Positions 18,249 through 27,408 of a stretch of DNA of 64,000 nucleotides are shown one piece after another (positions within the stretch are counted from its first letter, which is position 1; every line of letters begins with the position of its first letter). Source of the stretch: Methanolapillus ohkumae (lineage in GTDB: Archaea > Halobacteriota > Methanosarcinia > Methanosarcinales > Methanosarcinaceae). The notes below the pieces were generated by a model, which saw only the letters and a program-made list of their open reading frames with translations, had not been told where the DNA came from and did no database searches. The stretch lies in the NCBI RefSeq assembly GCF_032594355.1, contig NZ_CP131061.1:1178001-1242000 (forward strand). The letters are read 5' to 3'. Made by a program: the position numbers and the translations under genes.

Positions 18249-18282
18249 AAACCGGCATTCGCCGGTTTCTTTTCTTTTTTTT
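18249..18282 (+). terminator. Terminator hairpin after hppA
   Basis: AAACCGGC-ATTC-GCCGGTTT is followed by CTTTTCTTTTTTTT, 34 bases after the hppA stop. This is a clear stem plus T-tract. Confidence 0.85.
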
Positions 18283-18319
18283 CAGTTTGTCTATCGAATG
18301 CTATTATTGCAATCAGCTT

Positions 18320-18415
18320 ACGGTTTCCAGCATTGCCGCAATCTACTCGTGGTTTTCCAGCAACTGCAATCTACTCGTGGTTTTCCAGCAACTGCAATCT
18401 GTTGATGGTTTGAAC
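18320..18415 (+). repeat. 28-bp imperfect tandem repeat, about three copies
   Basis: TTTTCCAGCAACTGCAATCT with ACTCGTGG occurs at about 18325, 18351 and 18379, the first copy being divergent. It lies in the convergent hppA/gatD gap of about 310 bases. No gene is seen there. Confidence 0.75.
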
Positions 18416-18524
18416 ACTATTGTTTTTTCGACAAACATAAAAATTTAAAAATAGGGGCAAATCTGATTTTTAAAACCGAGACCAAAATCTGATTGCCATA
18501 CAATATTAGAACCGATTTTTAAAT

Positions 18525-19799
18525 TTAATCAATAATCATCGATGAGATTTCGCCGCGTAAGTCCTCAACCAGTTTTTTTTGGACGGTTTCATAATCCAAT
18601 CCTTGCCCGAGAAGCCACATCATTTTAACAAAAACAGCTTCCGTGGTTTGGTCAACCGCTTCAATCGCGCCGGCTTTTTTCATGTTCTGACCGGTTTCAT
18701 ACGTATCGATTGCCGTTGCTCCAAAAATACATTGAGACGTGACAATGACCGGAATTTTCTTGACGGCCGCTTTTTGAATGACAGAAACCCAATCATCAGA
18801 AACGTGACCCAAGCCAACGCCCTCCAAAACAATTCCTTTGTAATCGTTTTCGAGATAATAGTCCAAAATATCGGGGCTGGAACCAGGGACGAACTTAACA
18901 ATCGCGCATTTGGTCTCAAGTTTGGGAGAGAGAGAAAGTGTCTTTTCACCGCGTTTTGAGTAAGCCGTGTTGTCAGACATTAATTCAAACCGGTCGGATT
19001 TGTAATCGATTCGGGCCAGCGGCGCCATATTTATGGATTTAAACGTGTCCCGCCGGCTTGTGTGCATTTTTTTCGCTTTGACGGCGCGGTGAACAAAACA
19101 AAAATCATCCGATATGCTGCCGTGCATCACAATCATGACTTCCGCGATGTCGCTTTTCGCCACTTTGGCCGCACAAATCAAATTCATGTGGTTGTCGCTG
19201 CTGGGGCGGTCCGGACTTTTCTGAGCACCGGTAAACACAATCGGAACAGGAGTTTCAATCATATAGGAAATCGCGGCGGCCGAATAAGCCATCGTATCGG
19301 TCCCATGCGTTACGATAATTCCGTCGGCGCCGTTTTGAATTTCCTCATAAATCGCCTCCGCCAATTTAATCCAGTGCTGAGGGCCCATATTTTCAGACAG
19401 CAAGCTAAAAACTTCCCGAGCAGTAAAATCCGCAAAACCATCCAGTTCCGGAACTTCCGACAAAATATCGGCGGCCGAAAACGAAGGAATGACGCTTCCC
19501 GTTTCCGGATTAAAGTAACACGCAATGGTTCCGCCGGTAGAGAGAATAGAAATCTTTTTACCGGATTTGCTTTTTGAAAATGCCGGCGCATTTTTCGCAG
19601 ACGGCCGGACTAAAAAAATCGGCGGGTTTTTTGGCGACTCCAAAACTTCAACACGGACCGCGTCTTCTAAAAAGCCGGAAATATAACCACCGCCGGTCAT
19701 TTTAAGCGTGATGTAACCGGGCTCCCCCGAAATAATATGCCCTTCAAAAAAAGCGCCGTCCTTTTCGATTCTGACAAAATCTCCAATTTTATATGACAT
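18525..19799 (-). CDS. gatD: Glutamyl-tRNA(Gln) amidotransferase subunit D
   Basis: GatD is the amidase subunit that releases ammonia for conversion of Glu-tRNA(Gln) to Gln-tRNA(Gln) by GatE in archaea. The 424-residue protein begins with the family N-terminal barrel (YKIGDFVRIEKDG), followed by an asparaginase-like domain. Its catalytic segments are STGGTIACY (first Thr), THGTDTMAYSA (second Thr and Asp) and GAQKSPDRPSSD. GAGAGG lies about 9 bases before the chosen ATG at 19799; an upstream 29-codon extension has no such site and is hydrophobic and non-conserved. gatE is not in this window. Confidence 0.95.
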   Translation of the reverse strand: MSYKIGDFVRIEKDGAFFEGHIISGEPGYITLKMTGGGYISGFLEDAVRVEVLESPKNPPIFLVRPSAKNAPAFSKSKSGKKISILSTGGTIACYFNPETGSVIPSFSAADILSEVPELDGFADFTAREVFSLLSENMGPQHWIKLAEAIYEEIQNGADGIIVTHGTDTMAYSAAAISYMIETPVPIVFTGAQKSPDRPSSDNHMNLICAAKVAKSDIAEVMIVMHGSISDDFCFVHRAVKAKKMHTSRRDTFKSINMAPLARIDYKSDRFELMSDNTAYSKRGEKTLSLSPKLETKCAIVKFVPGSSPDILDYYLENDYKGIVLEGVGLGHVSDDWVSVIQKAAVKKIPVIVTSQCIFGATAIDTYETGQNMKKAGAIEAVDQTTEAVFVKMMWLLGQGLDYETVQKKLVEDLRGEISSMIID

Positions 19800-19978
19800 T
19801 TTTCGCAATCCTCTCCCTGATTTTTCAAACAATTTCAATTTTAAACATAAATATTCAATCAAATTAAAAACAAAAAGATAAAACAAAAAGATGAATGAAA
19901 TATTTAGAATTATGAGATTATAAAAGAAAATGATTTCAATCCGATATATTATATTTTTTAATAATTATTTATTGTGAT

Positions 19979-20006
19979 AATTGGCATCCGTTTCGGATGC
20001 CAATTT
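19979..20006 (-). terminator. Hairpin downstream of argH
   Basis: AATTGGCATCCG-TTT-CGGATGCCAATT is a 12-bp perfect stem located 68 bases beyond the argH stop, between argH and gatD on the same strand. No strong T-run follows, so it may be a terminator or a processing site. Confidence 0.65.
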
Positions 20007-20073
20007 ATTTCGTCAAATTTGAATTCATTTTTAAAAATCAATTTAAATTTTAATAAATTTTAATAAAATTCAC

Positions 20074-21546
20074 TTAAATTTCTTTTTTGACTTCGGCAAT
20101 CAAATTATCAAGCGCATCTTCAACCGAAGAATGCAGCGCCGAGATTTGAGATTTAAACATTGAAAGCTGCTTTTCTTTATCCGAAATCGCTTTTTTCATT
20201 TGAACCGGCGCGGGACCTCCAAGAACAGCCCGCCGTTCAATATTTTTCATCGGGATGAGTGCCTCTTCGATCGCCTCTTTGGAAAGACCGCGCGCTGAGA
20301 GTTTTTCGCCGATGACCGTGACGGCGATGGCATCAATTTCTTCAAGCGTCGGCTCAATGGAAGAACTTCGGCTGAGTGTTCCGACAATTTGGTGGGCCGT
20401 CCGGAAAGGAATTTTCGCGTCCCGAACCATCGTGTCAGCAAGTTCGGTCGCGCTTGTAAATCCAAGAGGAGCTTGCTTTTCCATGACATCCGCATGAACA
20501 GTCATCGTTTTAAGCATACCGGCCATCATTCGAACCGACGCACACGTCACCTCCGAACTTTTAATGATATTCGGCGTCGCTTCCTGCAAATCTCGGTTGT
20601 AGCTGAGCGGAAGACCTTTGGCGGTAACCAAAAGCGCCGAAAGCGCCCCAATGACGGTCCCGGATTTCCCGCGCATTAATTCGGCCGTATCCGGATTTTT
20701 CTTTTGAGGCATAATGGATGAGGTGGACGCATAAGTGTCATCCAGTTCCACAAAATTAAATTCCTGACCGGACCAGATGATAATTTCTTCCGCCATCCGG
20801 CTGAGATGGATCATAATATTGGAAAACACGGCCGCGCATTCAATTAAAAAATCACGGCTGCTGACCGCATCCATGGAATTGTTCATCGGTTTAAAAAATC
20901 CGAGCAAACGGGATGTTTTTTCCCGGTCCAGATTAAAACCGGTCGATGCAAATGCCGCTGCTCCGAGCGGGCACAAATTGACACGGGAATATGCGGAAAT
21001 CACGCGCACGATATCGCGCTCCAACGCATCGGCGTGCGCCATCATGTGATGCGCGAATGTGGTCGGTTGCGCATGTTGCAAATGCGTAAAACCCGGCATG
21101 ATGGTTGTCAAATGTTCTTGAGAAAGCGCCACCAAGACCCTTTGCAACACCATTAAGTCGTCCATAAGAGACAGAAGTTCCCCCCGCAACGCAAACCGGA
21201 TGCAAGTCGCCACCTCATCATTTCGGGAACGTCCGGAGTGCATGCGGCCGCCGGCCTCCGCGCCGATGAGGTCAATCAGCCGGGATTCCAGAGAAATATG
21301 AATGTCTTCATAACTGAAATCCAGAGATTCCATCCCCTCTTCCCGAATTTGTAAAAGTCCCGACAAGATTTTCGCACCGTCTGATTTTGAAATGATTCCC
21401 TGACTGGAAAGCATCAGCGTATGCGCTAAATCGACATGCAGATCCGCTTCAAAAATCCATTTGTCCGCCGCCATCGACGACGTGTAAGCCCGCATTTCCT
21501 CATCCGGGCTTTTGCTTAAACGCCCGCGTCTTAAAATGTCACTCAT
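20074..21546 (-). CDS. argH: Argininosuccinate lyase
   Basis: This enzyme cleaves argininosuccinate to arginine and fumarate, the last step of arginine synthesis. The 490-residue protein has the fumarase/aspartase superfamily signature SSIMPQKKNPD around residue 280. It also has MHSGRSRNDEVATC (residues ~101-114) and the GFTHLQHAQPTTFAHH block with the catalytic His. The length is normal for archaeal ArgH. GGAAAATC precedes the ATG weakly. It stands alone between gatD and the phoU repeat region. Confidence 0.97.
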   Translation of the reverse strand: MSDILRRGRLSKSPDEEMRAYTSSMAADKWIFEADLHVDLAHTLMLSSQGIISKSDGAKILSGLLQIREEGMESLDFSYEDIHISLESRLIDLIGAEAGGRMHSGRSRNDEVATCIRFALRGELLSLMDDLMVLQRVLVALSQEHLTTIMPGFTHLQHAQPTTFAHHMMAHADALERDIVRVISAYSRVNLCPLGAAAFASTGFNLDREKTSRLLGFFKPMNNSMDAVSSRDFLIECAAVFSNIMIHLSRMAEEIIIWSGQEFNFVELDDTYASTSSIMPQKKNPDTAELMRGKSGTVIGALSALLVTAKGLPLSYNRDLQEATPNIIKSSEVTCASVRMMAGMLKTMTVHADVMEKQAPLGFTSATELADTMVRDAKIPFRTAHQIVGTLSRSSSIEPTLEEIDAIAVTVIGEKLSARGLSKEAIEEALIPMKNIERRAVLGGPAPVQMKKAISDKEKQLSMFKSQISALHSSVEDALDNLIAEVKKEI

Positions 21547-21631
21547 AGTTGATTTTCCTTTAAATAATTTGATGAAAAGAATTCATTCTTAGAATTAAAT
21601 GCTTACGATTCAATTTTTTTAAGAGTTAAAA

Positions 21632-21768
21632 GAAAAAGAGGGATTTTTTGAGAAAAGAAAAAGAGGGATTTTTTGAGAAAAGAAAAAGAGGGATTTTTTG
21701 AGAAAAGAAAAAGAGGGATTTTTTGAGAAAAGAAAAGAGGGATTTTTTGAGAAAAGAAAAAGAAACCA
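21632..21768 (+). repeat. 25-bp tandem repeat, about six copies
   Basis: GAGGGATTTTTTGAGAAAAG plus AAAAA recurs at a 25-base period from about 21638. The last unit is slightly shorter. It lies in the gap between argH and phoU. Confidence 0.9.
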
Positions 21769-21830
21769 TAGACTGTTTTTTAGTAATGAAAAGGAGCCAA
21801 GAAACGGGTTTTGGACGAAATCAACAAATC

Positions 21831-21860
21831 GGATGCCGTAACGCGTACATGCCGTCCTCG
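21831..21860 (+). repeat. Family A dispersed element, copy 4
   Basis: The core GGATGCCGTAACGCGTACAT is followed by GCCGTCC. It directly precedes the 77-bp tandem array that carries family B hairpins. Confidence 0.75.
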
Positions 21861-21870
21861 AAAATGAGAA

Positions 21871-22096
21871 GCGGAGCAAACATCAATGAGAGATGCACCC
21901 GCCCTTGAAAATTCCGAAGCGAAGCGGAGGAATTTTTGCGAAGCGGAGCGGAGCAAACATCAATGAGAGATGCACCCGCCCTTGAAAATTCCGAAGCGAA
22001 GCGGAGGAATTTTTGCGAAGCGGAGCGGAGCAAACATCAATGAGAGATGCACCCGCCCTTGAAAATTCCGAAGCGAAGCGGAGGAATTTTCTTTTA
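21871..22096 (-). repeat. 77-bp tandem array carrying family B hairpins
   Basis: About 2.8 nearly identical 77-base units lie immediately downstream of phoU; GAGCAAACATCAATG starts recur at a spacing of exactly 77. On the minus strand each unit contains AATTCC-TCCGCTTCGCTTC-GGAATT, followed by TTCAAGGGCGGGTGCATC. The same hairpin occurs once near 60026. The phoU stop codon overlaps the array edge. The near-perfect identity of the units suggests a recent duplication. Confidence 0.9.
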
Positions 22097-22735
22097 GTTC
22101 AATTTCACATGTTCGTATTTCACCAAATAGACCACTTCCTCACAGATGTTGGTCGCATAATCAGCAATCCGCTCAATATGTTCCGCCAAAATTAAAACTT
22201 GGAGCGGAATATCATAGGGATTTCCGTTCATGATACTGGTACGCATATTCCAAAAAACAACATCGATTTCATCATCCATTTCAGCGATTTTGTAGGCCAG
22301 CTCCACATTCCGGGTTTCATATGCTTTCATGGCTCCCAAAAGCATATCATTCGCCGTCTTTCGGATTCTTGTCAACGATTCCATAAGTTCGCCGCTGACC
22401 TTATTTCTGTGCGCGTAAAGCGCATATTCGGAAATATCGACAGCATGATCGCTGACACGCTCAAGATCAGTCGCAATCCGAATCGCGCAAACCACTTCCC
22501 GGGTGTCCCGCGCAAGCGGCTGTTGAAGCGAAATCAAATGAACCGCCAAAATCTCAATGGATTTTTCCAATTGGTCCGGCGTATTGTCCATTTCCGCAAC
22601 TTGATTGGCAAGCTCCGAATCTTGATTCCAAAAGGAATCCATACTTTTTTCAAACATGTCAAGTGCAATATTCCCCATCTGAAGAATGATTTTTTTCATC
22701 CGGTTTAAATTATCGTCATAATTTCGTCTGAGCAT
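22094..22735 (-). CDS. phoU: PhoU, phosphate transport/signalling regulator
   Basis: This 213-residue all-helical protein consists of two PhoU repeats. Each shows the E/D-rich metal-binding pattern: VAEMDNTPDQLEKSIE and ISDLERVSDHAVDISEY-like (ATDLERVSDHAVDIS) in the first, and IAEMDDEID with LAEHIERIADYATNICEEV in the second. It modulates Pst transport and phosphate-responsive control. The ATG chosen at 22735 is one base after the pstB stop; an upstream in-frame stretch overlaps pstB and was not used. It is the last gene of the pst operon. Confidence 0.94.
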   Translation of the reverse strand: MLRRNYDDNLNRMKKIILQMGNIALDMFEKSMDSFWNQDSELANQVAEMDNTPDQLEKSIEILAVHLISLQQPLARDTREVVCAIRIATDLERVSDHAVDISEYALYAHRNKVSGELMESLTRIRKTANDMLLGAMKAYETRNVELAYKIAEMDDEIDVVFWNMRTSIMNGNPYDIPLQVLILAEHIERIADYATNICEEVVYLVKYEHVKLN

Positions 22736-22736
22736 T

Positions 22737-23579
22737 TTAACCAAACCGCCCTGTGATGTATTTTTCCGTCCGTTCGTCTTTCGGATTTTCAAAAATTTCT
22801 TCCGTCCGCCCGGTTTCAATGAGTTCGCCGGACATAAAAAATGCCGTATAATCCGAGATCCGCGTTGCTTGTTGCATGTTGTGTGTCACAACAATAATTG
22901 TATATCGGTCTTTTAATTGAATCATCAATTCTTCAATTTTTCCGGTTGAAATCGGATCGAGTGCACTGCACGGCTCGTCAAAAAGAATAATTTCCGGGTC
23001 TACGGCAAGCGTTCTTGCGATACAAAGCCGTTGCTGCTGGCCGCCGCTTAAAGAAAGAGCCGGCGTTTTTAACCGGTCTTTAACCTCGTCCCAAAGCGCC
23101 GCCTGTTTAAGCGCCCGCTCCACAATTTCCGGAATTTCCTTCTTGGAAACACCGTGGATACGCGGGCCGTAGGCCACATTGTCAAAAATAGACATTGGAA
23201 ATGGATTGGGTTTTTGAAAAACCATTCCGACCCGTTTTCGAAGTTCCACCACGTCCGTATTCTTGTTATAGATATCAATGTTGTTGATTTTGACCTTTCC
23301 TTCAATTTTACAATTCAAAACCAAATCATTCATCCGGTTAATCGTCCGAAGAAGTGTGGATTTTCCGCAACCGGAAGGACCAATAAATGCGAAAATGCAA
23401 TTTTGGGGAAGCCGGAGATGGATGTTTTTAAGCGCCCGGGAAGAGCCGTACCACAAATTCAACTCTGAAATTTCAATGGAGACCGGACCTGTATGAGGTG
23501 CCGTATGAAGAGGAAAATCTTCCATGAAAAAATGAGGATTTTTTCCGGAAGAATTAAATGTTGTTGGGTTTTCTATCAT
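22737..23579 (-). CDS. pstB: PstB, phosphate ABC transporter ATPase
   Basis: This 280-residue ATPase drives phosphate import. Walker A GPSGCGKSTLLR, signature LSGGQQQRLCIA, Walker B IILFDEPCSALDP and the switch His in VVTHNMQQA are all present. The family-typical FQKPNPFPMSIFDNVAYGPR block is intact. An N-terminal extension of about 33 residues precedes the core. AGGAGGT lies seven bases before the ATG. It is separated from pstA by about 165 bases of repeat and from phoU by one base. Confidence 0.97.
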   Translation of the reverse strand: MIENPTTFNSSGKNPHFFMEDFPLHTAPHTGPVSIEISELNLWYGSSRALKNIHLRLPQNCIFAFIGPSGCGKSTLLRTINRMNDLVLNCKIEGKVKINNIDIYNKNTDVVELRKRVGMVFQKPNPFPMSIFDNVAYGPRIHGVSKKEIPEIVERALKQAALWDEVKDRLKTPALSLSGGQQQRLCIARTLAVDPEIILFDEPCSALDPISTGKIEELMIQLKDRYTIIVVTHNMQQATRISDYTAFFMSGELIETGRTEEIFENPKDERTEKYITGRFG

Positions 23580-23625
23580 TTTAATGACCTCCTGATTCTG
23601 AATTTTGGAAATAATCGATGGGATT

Positions 23626-23735
23626 ATTGTTGAGAGGGTTGTAGAGAGGGTTGTTGCCGCTCAGGTTTGCGTCGCTCAGACGTGCACGAAGAGTTGTAGA
23701 GAGGGTTGTAGAGAGGGTTGTAGAGAGGGTTGTTG
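23626..23735 (+). repeat. 13-bp repeat in the pstA-pstB gap
   Basis: GTTGTAGAGAGGG recurs about five times, in two blocks separated by GCTCAGGTTTGCGTCGCTCA. It lies in the middle of the pst operon. The array is presumably in the mRNA. Confidence 0.85.
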
Positions 23736-23744
23736 TATAATTAT

Positions 23745-24821
23745 TTAAACGGATTTTTTCCGATAGTGGCGCCGGACTCCGGCCGCCATGAGATTCATGG
23801 AAAAAACGATAATCAGAAGGATGAGAGCCGTTCCATATTGAAGGGAGCGGGTCAACTCAATGTTCATGCTTTCGGTTGCCATCACATACAAATGATAGGA
23901 CAGCGCCATAAAGGGAGAGAACACCGTATCCGGAATTTTCGGATAGAAATAAACCGCCCCGGTAAACATAATGGGCGCCGTCTCTCCGGCCGCACGCCCA
24001 ATGCTTAAAACAACGCCCGTAATAATTCCCGAATAAGCCGACGGCAGAATAACATGCCGAATCGTTTCCCACCGGGTCACACCAAGCGCATAAGAAGCGT
24101 CCCGGAGTTCTTTTGGGACCGACAACAGAGATTCCTGAGTGGTCCGGATGATGACCGGCATAATTAAAACACCCATCGTCAGCGATGCCGTTAAAAGCGA
24201 GGACGGAAGGCCAATATATTTGATAAAAAGCGCCATCCCGAAAAGCCCGAAAACAATCGATGGCGTGCCGGCTAAATTGTTCACCGCCTGCTCAACCGCC
24301 CACTTAATTTTTCCATCGGACGCGTATTCTGTCAAATAAACCGCAGAGATAATTCCCGCCGGAACCGCAAAGAGAAGCGATAAAATTACAAGTTCGACCG
24401 TTCCGACAATGCACGGCAAAATTCCGCCGGCGGTCATTCCATTTTGCGGCATTTTCGTCAGGAAATCAAGATTTAAAGCCGTCCAACCGTTCCAAACAAT
24501 ATCTAAAACAATTCCCGCCAAAATGAAACCCGCCAAGACCGCCGACAATTTCATCAACAAAAATGCAACCTTCTGATACAAGTCGTGTCTTTTTCGAGAG
24601 ACGCTTTTGGCGGAGGAAAAGAAAGAATTGGAAGGAGAAGACAGGCCGGCGAAATCCGTGGAGTCAACAGCGGAGTCAACAGCGGAGTCAACAGCGGAGT
24701 CAACAGCGGAGTCAACAGCGGAGTCAACGGCGGAGTCAACGGCGGAGTCAACTGTGAAGATAACTGAATCCGCCGATAAATCATGACTCTGTTCGTTGCT
24801 CATTTTGTTTGTGTCCGGCAT
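23745..24821 (-). CDS. pstA: PstA, phosphate ABC transporter permease, with N-terminal VDSA repeats
   Basis: This is one of the two membrane subunits for phosphate. The core from about residue 80 has six helices and the ABC coupling loop around LRDASYALGVTRWETIRHVI. The first ~65 residues are unusual: a 12-base repeat encodes about eight copies of Val-Asp-Ser-Ala (residues ~24-53). This makes an acidic cytoplasmic or unstructured tail not found in typical PstA. GAGGTG precedes the ATG. It starts two bases after the pstC stop. Confidence 0.94.
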   Translation of the reverse strand: MPDTNKMSNEQSHDLSADSVIFTVDSAVDSAVDSAVDSAVDSAVDSAVDSAVDSTDFAGLSSPSNSFFSSAKSVSRKRHDLYQKVAFLLMKLSAVLAGFILAGIVLDIVWNGWTALNLDFLTKMPQNGMTAGGILPCIVGTVELVILSLLFAVPAGIISAVYLTEYASDGKIKWAVEQAVNNLAGTPSIVFGLFGMALFIKYIGLPSSLLTASLTMGVLIMPVIIRTTQESLLSVPKELRDASYALGVTRWETIRHVILPSAYSGIITGVVLSIGRAAGETAPIMFTGAVYFYPKIPDTVFSPFMALSYHLYVMATESMNIELTRSLQYGTALILLIIVFSMNLMAAGVRRHYRKKSV

Positions 24822-24823
24822 AA

Positions 24824-25801
24824 TTACACCTCAAACCTGTACTTTCTTTTTACAGCATCCGCTGTTAAATTAATAATCAGCGTCATAATAAATAGGACTG
24901 CTCCGACCGCAAAGAGCGCATAATAGTGTTCCGTTCCTTTGGCAACTTCTCCCATTTCAAGCGCGATTGTCGCGGTCATCGTTCGAACAGATGACAAATA
25001 GGCGTCAGCGCCTGGAATAATAGCCATGTTTCCGGTTACCATCATGACCGCCATGGTTTCTCCAATTGCGCGTCCGATTCCGAGAATGACCGACGCCGAT
25101 ATTCCGGAAATGGCCGCCGGCAAAACAACTTTGTAAATAGTCTGCCAATGAGTGGAGCCCAAAGCCAATGAACCTTGACGGAGCGAATCCGGAACCGAAG
25201 AAATCGCATCTTCGGAAATTGAAATGATTGTCGGAAGAGCCATAATCGCGAGAATAAACGACCCTGTGAGTGCGGTTTGCCCGGTGGTCAAATCAAACAT
25301 ATTTTGAACCCATGGGACCAAAACGACCAGCCCGAAAAAACCAAGAACAATGGAAGGAATTCCGGCCAGAAGTTCAACCATCGGTTTGAGAATTCCGGCG
25401 GTTCTCGGGCTCGCCAGTTCCGCCAAATAAATGGCGTTGAAAATTCCAATGGGAAGAGCAATGACAATGGCACCGACAGTAACTAAAACGGATCCGTAAA
25501 GAAGCGGAATAAGACCGAAAAGTTCCGGGGACGTGCCCGGTTTCCATTCGGTCCCGGTTAAAAAGTCAAAAAAACCATAAACGGAAAAGAAAGAAAGGGC
25601 CTCGCTGAATAAAAAAAGGCAGATGAGGAGGAGAATCAGAATGGTTCCGATTCCCGCACATAAAAAAAGAATTCTCATCATTTTTTCTTTCAAATACCGG
25701 AAAGAATTCTTCGCGGAGAGATTGAATTTCATCATGTTTTTTCCGGCCTTTTTCATTTGAAATTTTGTATTTTGCATTACCCGTTGCATTTCCTGCTGCA
25801 T
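24824..25801 (-). CDS. pstC: PstC, phosphate ABC transporter permease
   Basis: This 325-residue partner permease of PstA has about six helices after a basic N-terminus of ~40 residues. It shows FGLIPLLYGSVLVT, the coupling region SVPDSLRQGSLALGSTHWQT and GRAIGETMAVMMVTGN, all typical of PstC. Its ATG overlaps the pstS TAA by one base (TAATG), which shows tight translational coupling. Confidence 0.96.
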   Translation of the reverse strand: MQQEMQRVMQNTKFQMKKAGKNMMKFNLSAKNSFRYLKEKMMRILFLCAGIGTILILLLICLFLFSEALSFFSVYGFFDFLTGTEWKPGTSPELFGLIPLLYGSVLVTVGAIVIALPIGIFNAIYLAELASPRTAGILKPMVELLAGIPSIVLGFFGLVVLVPWVQNMFDLTTGQTALTGSFILAIMALPTIISISEDAISSVPDSLRQGSLALGSTHWQTIYKVVLPAAISGISASVILGIGRAIGETMAVMMVTGNMAIIPGADAYLSSVRTMTATIALEMGEVAKGTEHYYALFAVGAVLFIMTLIINLTADAVKRKYRFEV

Positions 25802-26658
25802 TACCCGTTGATATTTACCGGTGCGTAGCCGACTGTTTTTACAATGAATTGTCCGTTGGGACTCATAATGTAGCTGATAAAGTTTTCAGCAGCAAGCGTC
25901 GGATTTTGTGTGGTGTACAAGTAAAGCGGACGGGAAAGCGGATAAGTTCCCGTGAGAATATTTTGTTCGGCTGGGTAGACAACGGTTCCATTCACCTGGA
26001 TTCCAATTGTTTTGATGCGGGAATCTTGGTAAGCGGCTCCGATGTATCCGATCGCATTTTTATTTTGAGCGACTTCTTGGGTGACGGCGCCGGTTGCCGC
26101 CTGCGTAATCACATCATTTCGAAGAGATGTGTTTTTCATAACGGCTTCTTTGAAATATTCCTGAGTTCCTGATGCGGAATCGCGGCAAATGACCGCAATC
26201 GGCATGTCATTTCCGCCGACTTGTTTCCAATTCGTGTATTCGCCGGAATAGATTTTTGAAAGCTGTTCAAGAGAAAGAGAGTTGACCGGATTTTCCGGAT
26301 GAACAACAATGGTCAAACCATCCCATGCGATGATGGTTTCAACCGGCTGTATTCCGTTGGCGTTGGCGTTCGCGATTTCTTTGTCATTGATTTTTCGGGA
26401 AGACATCGCAATGTCATTTGTTTTGTCAATTAATTCTGCCAGGCCGGTTCCGGAACCGCCGCCTTTGAGGCTGATAATGACGTCCGTGTTGTCGGCCATG
26501 TATTCTTCAGAAAGAGTTTGGACCAGCGGAAGAACCGTTGTCGAACCGCTCACGGTAAGAGTGTCATGGGATGAAGAACCTAAGCATCCGGAACCCAAAA
26601 CAAAAGCAATCGATACGAAAAATAAAATAAATAATGCAAAAGATATGGTTTTTTTCAT
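25801..26658 (-). CDS. pstS: PstS, phosphate-binding lipoprotein
   Basis: This is the extracellular phosphate receptor of the Pst importer. The 285-residue form starts at an ATG with AGGAGTTT nine bases upstream. A lipoprotein signal ends at the lipobox VLGSGC. The phosphate-binding loops TVSGSTTVLPL, GGGSGTGLAEL and CRDSASGTQEYF are all intact. It is the first gene of the pst operon. Two palindromes lie 120-320 bases upstream and may be operators. Confidence 0.96.
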   Translation of the reverse strand: MKKTISFALFILFFVSIAFVLGSGCLGSSSHDTLTVSGSTTVLPLVQTLSEEYMADNTDVIISLKGGGSGTGLAELIDKTNDIAMSSRKINDKEIANANANGIQPVETIIAWDGLTIVVHPENPVNSLSLEQLSKIYSGEYTNWKQVGGNDMPIAVICRDSASGTQEYFKEAVMKNTSLRNDVITQAATGAVTQEVAQNKNAIGYIGAAYQDSRIKTIGIQVNGTVVYPAEQNILTGTYPLSRPLYLYTTQNPTLAAENFISYIMSPNGQFIVKTVGYAPVNING

Positions 26659-26779
26659 TTTATTGAAACTCCTGTTCTTTTCAAAAAAGAACATACGGAT
26701 TTGAATTATATTTTTAAAATTTATTTTTAAAATTGTATTTTTTTGGAATTTATTTTTGGAATTTATTTTTAGATTTTTT

Positions 26780-26793
26780 AATCTATATAGATT
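26780..26793. promoter_or_regulatory. Palindrome upstream of pstS (site 1)
   Basis: AATCTATATAGATT is a perfect 14-bp palindrome about 120 bases upstream of pstS. The same sequence is contained in site 2. It is a candidate operator. Confidence 0.5.
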
Positions 26794-26960
26794 ATATAGA
26801 AATAATAGACGTAACCAACATTTGTTTTAAAATTTAAAATTAAGGATATATATTTTAAATTTTAACCCGGATTGGTTGTACAGTGACAAAAAAAGAATGG
26901 AATATATTTATAGATTCTACCAATAACTTATATATTCCTAAATAAAATATGATTTTTACA

Positions 26961-26978
26961 AAATCTATATAGATTTTA
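26961..26978. promoter_or_regulatory. Palindrome upstream of pstS (site 2)
   Basis: AAAATCTATATAGATTTT is a perfect 18-bp palindrome in the divergent region between pstS and the CBS-domain gene. The remainder of 26659-27408 is extremely AT-rich, with several TATA-like stretches and no gene. Confidence 0.5.
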
Positions 26979-27238
26979 AAAAACCGGAACAGCACAACCA
27001 AAAATAATTTTTGAAAAATTATCATGCCTATTCAAAAAAATGATGGATGGAAAAAAAAGAAAGAAAAATAATCAACAGATATTTATTCAATCCGAACATG
27101 TAAGTTGTGAAATTTCGTTTTTATATATATTATAAAATAATAATTTTAAATGAATAATTTAAATGAAATGAAGCTGTACGGACTGAAAACAAAAAGAAAT
27201 TAAAATTTTTAAAAGTTTTTGATGATTTAAATAATTTG

Positions 27239-27325
27239 ATTCATTATTTGATTCATTGTTTGATTCATTATTTGATTCATTGTTTGATTCATTATTTGAT
27301 TCATTGTTTGATTCATTATTTGATA
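27239..27325 (+). repeat. 24-bp tandem repeat upstream of the CBS-domain gene
   Basis: ATTATTTGATTCATTGTTTG plus ATTC recurs about 3.5 times and ends about 80 bases before the gene start. It may extend the leader or separate promoter elements. Confidence 0.9.
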
Positions 27326-27408
27326 ATTTTAATTCTTGATTCAATCGTTTTATGTACGTTTGTTTATTACGTTTAACTGTAATTTCATGGACAACAAAAG
27401 GTGTAAAA

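Noticed and set aside
18525..19886. Longer gatD start at 19886
   Set aside because: The extra 29 residues are hydrophobic and not part of the family, and GAGAGG is placed correctly only for the ATG at 19799.
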